Part shown: one piece after another, positions 1-5,148 of the stretch
How positions within the stretch are numbered: position 1 is the first letter of the stretch
Layout of the letters: every line of letters starts with the position of its first letter
Assembly: GCA_947467405.1 (NCBI GenBank)
Contig: CANIIN010000127.1
Location: forward strand, 1-7,229
DNA from: Betaproteobacteria bacterium
GTDB taxonomy: Bacteria; Pseudomonadota; Gammaproteobacteria; Burkholderiales; SG8-39
Length of the DNA stretch: 7,229 nucleotides
Reading direction: 5' to 3'
Notes under the pieces: generated by a model
What the model saw: the letters and a program-made list of their open reading frames with translations, nothing else
What the model was told of the DNA's origin: nothing
The model's database searches: none
Program-made: the position numbers and the translations under genes

Positions 1-731
1 CCGGTGTGATGGAAACGGACTGGGCGGAGAATCGCGCCAAGCTGCCGCTGGATTTCGTGCGCAATACGTTGGGCAAGGTGCTCGACCAGGTGTTTTCGAC
101 CGGGGAGCGCGACAAATTCCGGACCCGGCTGGAGCGCGGCGGGCAGGCGGATACGACGGAAATCTACGTCAGCCATCGCGGCTTGCTGGAAGTGGTCAAC
201 AACCAAAGCGGTGGAACGATCTGGCAGGGACGTCCGTCCGACCCGGAACTGGAGGCGGAATTCCTGACCCGGTTGATGGCGCATCTTGGCGTGGAGGGTA
301 CGCGCGCGCGTACGCTGGTGAATACCGCTGAGGCAAAGGTTTCCGACAAGGCCCGTCTGGTTCGCGCGGCCGATGGCAGCAGTGTCGTCGATGTCATGGA
401 GCCATTCGACCGTGCCTGGCGTCGTGTCGGGCTGGCGCTGGATCGCGTTGGCTTCACTGTAGAAGATCGCGATCGTTCGAAGGGCTACTACTTCGTTCGC
501 TATGTCGATCCGGATGCGGATGCGGCGAACAAGAAGAATGACGGGATCCTGTCCAAGCTGGCGTTCTGGCGATCCGATAGCGGCCCCGCCAAGTCGACAG
601 AGCAATTCCGCATCGTGGTGAAGGACAACAAGGACACCAGCCAGGTGCAGGTCTTCACCAAGGAAGGCGTTGCTGTCGCATCGGACACGACGCGACGCAT
701 CCTCTCGCTGTTGCATGAACAGCTGAAATAG
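1..731 (+). CDS. bamC: Outer membrane protein assembly factor BamC (C-terminal part, 5' truncated)
   Basis: This is the C-terminal part of BamC (NlpB/DapX family), a lipoprotein subunit of the BAM complex that inserts beta-barrel proteins into the outer membrane. The reading frame is open to the window edge, and the codons before the first ATG read Gly-Val, so the true start, signal peptide and lipobox lie upstream. About 242 residues are visible, against my recollection of 340-380 for whole BamC. The motif TDWAENRAKLP followed by STGERDKFRTRLERG opens the first helix-grip domain and is highly typical of the family. The second helix-grip domain runs from about visible residue 135 (WRRVGLALDRVGF, GYYFVRYVDP) to the end (FRIVVKDNKDTSQVQVF, then a C-terminal helix). 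The next gene begins 25 nt after the stop on the same strand, suggesting cotranscription. In many proteobacteria dapA precedes bamC, but that region is not visible here. Confidence 0.93.
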   Translation, partial: GVMETDWAENRAKLPLDFVRNTLGKVLDQVFSTGERDKFRTRLERGGQADTTEIYVSHRGLLEVVNNQSGGTIWQGRPSDPELEAEFLTRLMAHLGVEGTRARTLVNTAEAKVSDKARLVRAADGSSVVDVMEPFDRAWRRVGLALDRVGFTVEDRDRSKGYYFVRYVDPDADAANKKNDGILSKLAFWRSDSGPAKSTEQFRIVVKDNKDTSQVQVFTKEGVAVASDTTRRILSLLHEQLK

Positions 732-756
732 TTCCCGGCATGACCGCGCAGTAGCC

Positions 757-1533
757 ATGGCGCGCTTTGCGTCCCTCGGCAGCGGCAGCAAAGGCAACGG
801 GCTGATCTTCGAGTCGGGGGCATCCCGCATCCTTCTGGACTGCGGCTTCAATGTGCGGGATGCCGGTGCGCGGCTGGCGCGACTCGGACTTTCCCCGTCG
901 GAGTTGTCCGGCATCATCGTGACCCACGAGCATTCCGATCATGTATCCGGCGTCTTTCCCCTGGCGCGGCGCTTCGGACTGCCGGTCTGGCTGACTCACG
1001 GAACACTTGCCGCTGTTCGTGAATCGGGTCGAGACGTGGATCAGGGAGTGTCCTGCACCGTGATTCACGGCAACACGGCATTCTCGATCGGCGACGCGCA
1101 GGTTCAGCCATTTACCGTTCCACACGATGCGCGGGAACCGGTGCAATTCGTGCTATCCGATGGCGCATGCCGGCTGGGCGTCATTACCGATACCGGCGGG
1201 TCGACCCCGCACATCGAGTCCATATTGAGTGGCTGTGATGCGCTGGTTCTGGAGGCCAATCACGACCTGGATATGCTGCGTAACGGCGCTTATCCATCCT
1301 GGTTGAAGGCTCGAGTCGCCGGGCGGCTCGGCCATCTCGACAATGGCGCGTCGGCAGGGCTGCTGGCGAACCTGGATCGATCCCGTCTGAAGCATGTGAT
1401 CGCGGCGCACCTGTCGGCGCAGAACAATACCGTCGACCTGGTCAGGGCGGCGTTGACTGATGTCCTGGGGTGCGAACCCGGCTGGCTCGGCATTGCGGAT
1501 CAGGCCGAGGGGTTTGCCTGGCGCGATATCTAG
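757..1533 (+). CDS. MBL-fold metallo-hydrolase, YycJ/WalJ-like
   Basis: This is a complete 258-residue metallo-beta-lactamase-fold protein. The N-terminus carries the SLGSGSKGN segment (residues 6-14) typical of the YycJ/WalJ group, followed by the metal-binding motif HEHSDH at 57-62. Later ligand candidates are H123 (in VPHDA), D145 (in TDTG) and H218 (in AAHLS), so the two-metal site appears intact. YycJ/WalJ homologues are thought to be cytoplasmic phosphodiesterases or exonucleases linked to DNA repair and cell-wall stress in Firmicutes; the substrate in proteobacteria is not settled, so I give no gene symbol. There is no signal peptide. The ATG at 757 is the only plausible start, because no in-frame start precedes it and the SGSKGN segment follows immediately. 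I see no clear Shine-Dalgarno sequence, which fits translational coupling to bamC 25 nt upstream. A strong terminator lies 52 nt downstream. Confidence 0.9.
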   Translation: MARFASLGSGSKGNGLIFESGASRILLDCGFNVRDAGARLARLGLSPSELSGIIVTHEHSDHVSGVFPLARRFGLPVWLTHGTLAAVRESGRDVDQGVSCTVIHGNTAFSIGDAQVQPFTVPHDAREPVQFVLSDGACRLGVITDTGGSTPHIESILSGCDALVLEANHDLDMLRNGAYPSWLKARVAGRLGHLDNGASAGLLANLDRSRLKHVIAAHLSAQNNTVDLVRAALTDVLGCEPGWLGIADQAEGFAWRDI

Positions 1534-1584
1534 AAGTACCGGCCAATGTCGGAAGGCCGTCAACGATATTGAATCGGCAATAAA

Positions 1585-1613
1585 AAAAGCCGGCCTGAAA
1601 CAGGCCGGCTTTT
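1585..1613. terminator. Bidirectional Rho-independent terminator
   Basis: A perfect 13-bp inverted repeat pairs 1585-1597 with 1601-1613 around an AAA loop. Nine of the pairs are the GC-rich core GCCGGCCTG/CAGGCCGGC, flanked by an A/T run on each side. Read on the plus strand it ends in four T and would stop bamC/MBL transcripts. Read on the minus strand the A run at 1582-1588 becomes seven U and would stop the lipoprotein transcript, whose stop codon is 16 nt upstream of the stem. Its place between two convergent genes fits use in both directions. Confidence 0.93.
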
Positions 1614-1628
1614 CTGAGGAGCAGCGAA

Positions 1629-1865
1629 TTACTTCTTCGCGGCGTCCTTGGCTGCCGGGGCAGCAGCTGGAGCCGGGGCGGCCGCAGGTGCAGCGGCGGG
1701 GGCGGCAGCTTCCGGAGCCTTGGCAGCGTCAGCGGCCGGGGCAGCAGGAGCGGCAGGAGCAGCGGCCGCAGCGGGTGCGGGAGCCGGAGCCGGCTTCGGT
1801 TCTTCCTTGCTGCAAGCGGCCAGCGCCAGGGCGGCCAATGCGGCAACAATCAGAGTGCGTTTCAT
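1629..1865 (-). CDS. Small Ala/Pro-rich lipoprotein
   Basis: This is a complete 78-residue predicted lipoprotein. The N-terminus MKRT is followed by a hydrophobic stretch and the lipobox LAAC at 15-18, so signal peptidase II should cleave before C18 and leave a 61-residue lipidated mature chain. Of those 61 residues 34 are Ala and 14 are Pro. The rest are six Lys, five acidic residues, one Ser and the Cys. The chain ends KDAAKK. A Ser at +2 suggests outer-membrane sorting by the classical Lol rule, which I apply by inference. The start is supported by AAGGGA 8 nt upstream and by a good promoter. Ala/Pro-rich small lipoproteins of this kind are common in Burkholderiales genomes, but I know of no established function. 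It is likely monocistronic, with its own promoter and terminator. Long open frames on the opposite strand here are by-products of GCN/CCN codons. Confidence 0.85.
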   Translation of the reverse strand: MKRTLIVAALAALALAACSKEEPKPAPAPAPAAAAAPAAPAAPAADAAKAPEAAAPAAAPAAAPAPAAAPAAKDAAKK

Positions 1866-1873
1866 TGTAATGA

Positions 1874-1879
1874 TCCCTT
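1874..1879 (-). promoter_or_regulatory. Ribosome binding site of the Ala/Pro lipoprotein
   Basis: The minus strand reads AAGGGA eight nucleotides before the ATG at 1865. This is a good Shine-Dalgarno match and fixes the lipoprotein start against the longer GTG-initiated frames that overlap it. Confidence 0.7.
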
Positions 1880-1965
1880 GAGAGAGGTTTGGTATGAGTC
1901 AGGTTAGGCCCCATGAGACGCCAGTTATGCTGCCACCAGCGCACTCATCCACGACCTAGCCGAAA

Positions 1966-1994
1966 AGTATACCAGTTTCGGCCCCCCTGGCCAA
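1966..1994 (-). promoter_or_regulatory. Sigma70-type promoter for the Ala/Pro lipoprotein
   Basis: On the minus strand TTGGCC (1994-1989, 4/6 to the -35 consensus) is followed after exactly 17 nt by TATACT (1971-1966, 5/6 to the -10). TGG lies directly before the -10 and gives an extended -10 element. Transcription would start near 1959 and leave a leader of about 94 nt before the lipoprotein ATG. The position just downstream of the DUF7931-like stop codon implies that the lipoprotein has its own promoter. The evidence is sequence match only. Confidence 0.6.
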
Positions 1995-1998
1995 GATT

Positions 1999-2022
1999 CT
2001 GGCGCCGATCCTGGCGCCGATA
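1999..2022. repeat. Two tandem 12-bp units with internal GGCGCC palindromes
   Basis: The unit CTGGCGCCGATC (1999-2010) is followed at once by CTGGCGCCGATA (2011-2022), differing only in the last base. Each copy contains the palindrome GGCGCC, so the two copies can also pair with each other around a 6-nt loop. The element lies between the DUF7931-like stop and the lipoprotein promoter. It may form a weak 3' hairpin for the cupin/DUF7931 transcript, but no T-run follows on the minus strand. Confidence 0.5.
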
Positions 2023-2035
2023 CCCCCAAGGGGCG

Positions 2036-2548
2036 CTACAGGCCGCTGACCGTCGCCGACACGCCCGGGGTTGAACCATTCCATATTTCATCGAAACGCT
2101 TGCGCATCACGCTCGCCTCATGGGCGTCGTCGGTGACGAACACACCGCGCGGTTGCGCTGCGACCGGTCGCCGTACGAAGCTGTCATGATCCGCCAGGAC
2201 GAAGCAGTCCTGCACGCGGGCGGCATCGTCCTGGGTGCTGTGGATGAACATCGAGGCCGAGAACGTCGTCAGCAGGCGCATGAGGCGCGGGCAGTGGCGC
2301 TTCACGTGTTCGACATCATGCAGCGCGATGTACAGGCGGTTGGCTGGGCTGCGTAGCAGGAACGTGTTCAGCATCTCGATGCGCGTGGAGTGCTCGAGGC
2401 GCAACTCTTCCAGCGCCGGATCGAAGACCTTGAGTTCGCGTTGGGCGCGAGCAAGAAGCTGGTCTGCCGCGGACAGGTAGTCGCCGCGTGAGGTCAGCAG
2501 CGAACGCGAGGGTTGCGCGCTGTCGGGTGAGAGTTCAGTCTCGTTCAT
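2036..2548 (-). CDS. Uncharacterised DUF7931-like protein
   Basis: This is a 170-residue soluble protein with no signal peptide or membrane segment and no established function. The layout resembles the DUF7931 family as I remember it: a disordered N-terminus (1-20), then LSAADQLLARAQREL leading to KVFDPALEELRLE (about 40-52), a central stretch with RLYIALHDVEHVKRHCPRL (71-89), then FVLADHDSFVRRP (116-128), and a terminal RKRFDEIWNGS (149-159). The overall pattern recalls half of a phospholipase D-like fold without an HKD catalytic motif, so an enzymatic role is doubtful; this part is inference. The start is set at the ATG at 2548; longer frames would overlap the 3' end of the cupin gene and have no family-like content. 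There is no visible Shine-Dalgarno. The gene follows the ribosomal oxygenase by 43 nt and is probably in its operon. Confidence 0.75.
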   Translation of the reverse strand: MNETELSPDSAQPSRSLLTSRGDYLSAADQLLARAQRELKVFDPALEELRLEHSTRIEMLNTFLLRSPANRLYIALHDVEHVKRHCPRLMRLLTTFSASMFIHSTQDDAARVQDCFVLADHDSFVRRPVAAQPRGVFVTDDAHEASVMRKRFDEIWNGSTPGVSATVSGL

Positions 2549-2591
2549 CGGTGTCGCTGATTCGTCGATTCTGTAAGGCGCTGCATGAAAA

Positions 2592-3737
2592 TCAGGGCAT
2601 CGCTCCGATGTGCAGCCAGCCGTCCAGATACCACTGAAAAAGGTGGCGACACAGTTCGTCGCCGTGTCGACCGGGGGGCAGCGCCCGCATGTCGGCCAGT
2701 TGCAACAGGTGCCTTGCAACGTCGGGCGCCGCTTCGCCGCTCTCGCCGTTGATGTGAAAGAGCGTCAAGCGGCTTCCCGAAGTCAGCATGAGCGTGCGCA
2801 GGTCGAGCCGGATTCCCTTCGCGCGACATTGCGCGCGGAACGTGTTCCCCGGCAGTGGGCGATGTGGGCGATCGAATACGATGCGCGGCTTGGGTTCCGA
2901 GAGCCATGTGCCTAGGAAGCCCGCGACGTCCCGACGCGTGAAGCGCACCCTGGACAGCCATTTCAGCATGGCGTCCGTCATGTCGCCAGGCACAGCCGAA
3001 GGGTGGCGCGGCGCCTGCAATCCCGGATCGGCATAGTGGCCGTCCATCGCGATCTCTTCGGCATGGCGCACGAGGAATTCGGAGATCATTTCGCGGCGGG
3101 CTGGAACGCGAAAGCCGATCGAGTAGGTCGTGCAGTCATCGTCCAGGGCGATGCCGTCGTGTGCCCAGCCCGGCGGCAGGTACAGCATGTCTCCGGGTTC
3201 GACCAGGTATTCCTCCTCCGGCTCGAACTCCCTCAGTATCTTGAGCGCTGCGCCCGGAACGAGATCCGCGGCAGCGGGCTCGCTGCGGCGTCCGATGCGC
3301 CACAAACGGCGACCCGTGCCCTGCAGAAGAAAAACGTCGTAGGAGTCCAGGTGCGGTCCGACGCCGCCGCCCGGCCTTGCATAGCTCACCATGACGTCGT
3401 CGAGTCGCGCGTAAGGCACGAAGCTGAAACGTCGCAGCAACTGGTCTGCGGATTCCAAATGCAGGTTCAGGCCCTGCACCAGCAGTGTCCAGTTGGCATC
3501 GGGCAGCGTCGCGAAGCGATTGGATTTGAACGGACCTTCTTCAAGCAGCCAGCGTCGTCCCTTGCGAATGACCAGGCGTGATTCCACGTCGTCTCGTCCC
3601 GCCAGGCGCCGCAGTGCAGCCGGCGTGGCAAGTCCGCTGAATCCCGGCACCGCGCCCCGAATGAGCAATGGGCGCTTTTGCCAGTAGTGGCTGAGGAATC
3701 GCGCGGGCGTACGCCCGCCGAGCAATTGCAATATCAT
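2592..3737 (-). CDS. JmjC/cupin ribosomal oxygenase, RoxA (YcfD)-like
   Basis: This is a complete 381-residue cupin of the RoxA/YcfD family, a 2-oxoglutarate and Fe(II)-dependent oxygenase. In E. coli the family member hydroxylates an arginine of ribosomal protein L16. The signature GPHLDSYDVFLLQG at 128-140 supplies H129 and D131, and PPGWAHDG supplies H193, completing the HxD...H iron triad. YSIGFR (205-210) closes the jelly roll, and the basic residue there is a candidate 2-oxoglutarate contact. Residues from about 215 onward form the helical and winged-helix dimerisation region typical of the bacterial enzymes, and the length matches the family. AGGA lies about 11 nt before the ATG. The DUF7931-like gene follows. 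The substrate (L16) is assigned by homology; other ribosomal targets are possible. Confidence 0.9.
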   Translation of the reverse strand: MILQLLGGRTPARFLSHYWQKRPLLIRGAVPGFSGLATPAALRRLAGRDDVESRLVIRKGRRWLLEEGPFKSNRFATLPDANWTLLVQGLNLHLESADQLLRRFSFVPYARLDDVMVSYARPGGGVGPHLDSYDVFLLQGTGRRLWRIGRRSEPAAADLVPGAALKILREFEPEEEYLVEPGDMLYLPPGWAHDGIALDDDCTTYSIGFRVPARREMISEFLVRHAEEIAMDGHYADPGLQAPRHPSAVPGDMTDAMLKWLSRVRFTRRDVAGFLGTWLSEPKPRIVFDRPHRPLPGNTFRAQCRAKGIRLDLRTLMLTSGSRLTLFHINGESGEAAPDVARHLLQLADMRALPPGRHGDELCRHLFQWYLDGWLHIGAMP

Positions 3738-3762
3738 CGGGCACGATCCTGCATGGAATGGA

Positions 3763-3798
3763 CGGGCTTGGAGCCCGGCTCAAGGTATCCTGAGCCGG
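3763..3798 (-). promoter_or_regulatory. Two overlapping, mutually exclusive hairpins in the cupin leader
   Basis: An 8-bp perfect inverted repeat pairs 3775-3782 (CCGGCTCA) with 3791-3798 (TGAGCCGG) around an 8-nt loop. A second 6-bp stem pairs 3763-3768 (CGGGCT) with 3772-3777 (AGCCCG) around TGG. The stems share bases 3775-3777 and so cannot both form. In the minus-strand transcript they precede the cupin start by 26-61 nt. Neither is followed by a U-run. Confidence 0.45.
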
Positions 3799-3889
3799 AG
3801 ATTGCCGTGCAGCCTTTTGCTGCGGGAATAAAACGCGTGATCCGCATGTCTGTAACCAGCGAGGCTGGCATGAAGTTCTGATGCCTGCC

Positions 3890-3895
3890 ATTATA
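3890..3895 (-). promoter_or_regulatory. Possible -10 box for the cupin operon
   Basis: The minus strand reads TATAAT, a perfect -10, about 150 nt upstream of the cupin start. I find no acceptable -35 hexamer at 16-18 nt spacing and no TG extension, so this would need an activator or may be chance. It is the best candidate in the divergent spacer 3738-4034, which otherwise holds only short inverted repeats and no convincing gene. Confidence 0.3.
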
Positions 3896-3983
3896 GTCCG
3901 CAGGATGTGGCGGGCCGCGCGACGCAAGCGGTCTGGCGCATTGCAGATTTGACAATCGATTGATGGATGCCGGAAGCCTGCAT

Positions 3984-4002
3984 CGATGCCAGCTCGGCAT
4001 CG
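3984..4002 (+). promoter_or_regulatory. 7-bp inverted repeat upstream of the peroxiredoxin
   Basis: CGATGCC (3984-3990) and GGCATCG (3996-4002) are perfect reverse complements around AGCTC. The element ends 32 nt before the peroxiredoxin ATG. It could be an operator or a leader hairpin. A TTGACA hexamer (3949-3954) overlapping the 10-bp palindrome at 3953-3962 lies just upstream, but no -10 follows it at normal spacing. Confidence 0.35.
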
Positions 4003-4034
4003 CGCATGCACCGGCTCACAGGTGCGAGGCCAGC

Positions 4035-4529
4035 ATGCTGCAAGCAGGACAGACAGCGCCGATCTTCACGCTTCCTGATGCCGACATGGAGTCGGTGAAT
4101 ATAGGCAAGTATCGCGGCAAGAAACACATCGTGCTGTATTTCTATCCGCGCGATGGCACGCCGGGGTGCACCATTCAGGCGACGGAATTTTCCGACCATG
4201 AGGAAGATTTTTCCCGGAACGACTGCGTCATTCTCGGCGTCAGCCCGGACGATTGCCTGCGGCACGCGGAATTTCGCGATTCCATCGGCGTATCGATCCG
4301 CCTGCTGGCTGATCCCGAGGGGCGCGTGTGCGAGCGCTATGGCGTCGTGCAGCATCCCGACTCGGCCGCCCCCGATCGATCCGCGCAGGCGAATGGCGGC
4401 GTGTCGCGGCCATCCATTGCGCGGGCCACCTTCATTATCGACAAACACGGCACTGTGCGACATGCGCTCTATGGCGTTTCGCCCAAGGGCCATGCCATGA
4501 ACGTGCTGGAACTGGTGAAAGCGCTTTGA
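4035..4529 (+). CDS. Peroxiredoxin, BCP/PrxQ family
   Basis: This is a 164-residue thioredoxin-fold thiol peroxidase of the BCP/PrxQ group, which reduces H2O2 and organic hydroperoxides in the cytoplasm using thioredoxin or a related thiol. The core motif FYPRDGTPGCT (36-46) holds the peroxidatic C45 with the conserved T42 and P38, and R130 in RATFIID is the likely catalytic arginine. In typical 2-Cys BCP proteins a resolving cysteine lies five residues after the peroxidatic one; here position 50 is Thr. C64, C74 and C99 remain as possible partners. The loop between YGV (102-104) and RATFIID looks about ten residues longer than in E. coli Bcp. ATG at 4035 is chosen because GAGG lies 5 nt upstream and MLQAGQTAPIFTL is the usual family start; the frame can extend upstream to 3960 but that part has no family similarity. 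A SlyD-like gene starts 2 nt later. Confidence 0.92.
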   Translation: MLQAGQTAPIFTLPDADMESVNIGKYRGKKHIVLYFYPRDGTPGCTIQATEFSDHEEDFSRNDCVILGVSPDDCLRHAEFRDSIGVSIRLLADPEGRVCERYGVVQHPDSAAPDRSAQANGGVSRPSIARATFIIDKHGTVRHALYGVSPKGHAMNVLELVKAL

Positions 4530-4531
4530 AC

Positions 4532-5023
4532 ATGATGGTTTCGAAAAACGCCGTGGTATCGCTGGACGTCAGTCTCTTTGATCTGCAGGGAGAGCTGCTC
4601 GATCATCCCGAAGAGCCGGCGCAATACCTGCATGGCGGCTATGACGATATTTTTGCCAAGGTCGAGGCCGCGCTGGAAGGCAAGGGAGTCGGTGCCAGAG
4701 TCGAGGTGCGGCTGGAGCCGGACGATGCCTTCGGCGACTACGACGAAAACCTGCTGCGCGTCGATCTGCGCAACCGATTTCCTGAAACCCTGGAAGTCGG
4801 CATGCGATTCGAGGCAGAGGCGGGAAGTGATGACGAGGGCATGATCTTCACGGTCACCGACATCGCCGAGGACAAGGTGGTGCTGGATGGCAATCATCCT
4901 ATGGCGGGGCTGGGCCTGTTGTTCGACTGCACGGTGATCGACGTGCGGCCGGCCAGCGAGTCGGAAATCATCAACGGCAGTGCTGAAGATCCCGCTTCGG
5001 TTATCGTCCGGCCGATGCCCTGA
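4532..5023 (+). CDS. FKBP-type peptidyl-prolyl isomerase, SlyD-like
   Basis: This is a 163-residue SlyD-like FKBP, a cytoplasmic prolyl isomerase and folding chaperone. The FKBP part spans about 5-75, with QYLHGGYDDIFAKVEAALEGK (31-51) and LEPDDAFGDYDENL (61-74). The inserted chaperone flap covers about 76-120 (FPETLEVGMRFEAE, then FTVTDIAEDKVVLDGN), and the fold closes with HPMAGLGLLFDCTVIDVRPA (122-141). This is the SlyD order. The His/Cys-rich metal-binding tail of E. coli SlyD is absent; the chain ends after a short acidic and hydrophobic extension (SAEDPASVIVRPMP). Starts at 4532 and 4535 are both possible (Met-Met), and no strong Shine-Dalgarno is seen. The 2-nt gap from the peroxiredoxin stop suggests translational coupling. 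Confidence 0.88.
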   Translation: MMVSKNAVVSLDVSLFDLQGELLDHPEEPAQYLHGGYDDIFAKVEAALEGKGVGARVEVRLEPDDAFGDYDENLLRVDLRNRFPETLEVGMRFEAEAGSDDEGMIFTVTDIAEDKVVLDGNHPMAGLGLLFDCTVIDVRPASESEIINGSAEDPASVIVRPMP

Positions 5024-5134
5024 TCTCCAATCGGCGCGCTGCCTTCGGGATGCCGACGCGCTGACGTCAGGATTTTATGTCGTGGCGCATCAGGCCTGTG
5101 GCGTGACGGGTTGCAAGTTGTCGTTTTGAATGAC

Positions 5135-5140
5135 GGGGAG
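5135..5140 (+). promoter_or_regulatory. Ribosome binding site of the glutamate synthase-family gene
   Basis: GGGGAG lies 8 nt before the ATG at 5149, a strong match with good spacing. It supports this start and the inclusion of the N-terminal membrane segment. The preceding gap (5024-5134) shows no confident promoter or terminator, so I cannot tell whether this gene is read through from the SlyD-like gene. Confidence 0.65.
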
Positions 5141-5148
5141 AACGACCC

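Noticed and set aside
1442..1881. Several overlapping open frames opposite and beside the lipoprotein, including one rich in Ala and Gly on the plus strand
   Set aside because: They mirror the repetitive GCN/CCN codons of the lipoprotein, which has a lipobox, ribosome site, promoter and terminator; the mirror frames have none of these.
2549..2719. N-terminal extension of the DUF7931-like protein up to 2719
   Set aside because: It would overlap 128 nt of the cupin coding sequence in another frame, and the Cys-rich extension has no family-like pattern.
3003..3581. 192-codon plus-strand open frame inside the cupin gene
   Set aside because: It is antisense to a clear RoxA-like protein with an intact iron-binding triad; its translation shows no recognisable domain.
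3846..3881. 11-codon frame MSVTSEAGMKF in the divergent spacer
   Set aside because: It has no ribosome site and no feature beyond chance; frames this short are frequent.
3960..4034. Longer peroxiredoxin starting at 3960 or 3963
   Set aside because: The extra 24-25 residues are not family-like, while the ATG at 4035 has GAGG at correct spacing and the usual N-terminal sequence.
5061..5070. Perfect 10-bp palindrome CTGACGTCAG upstream of the glutamate synthase-family gene
   Set aside because: Several palindromes of this length are expected by chance in 7 kb, and it is 79 nt from the start with no promoter beside it.
5103..5131. GTGACG-17 nt-TTGAAT as a promoter for the glutamate synthase-family gene
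   Set aside because: Both boxes match only 4/6, and transcription would begin inside the ribosome binding site at 5135-5140.
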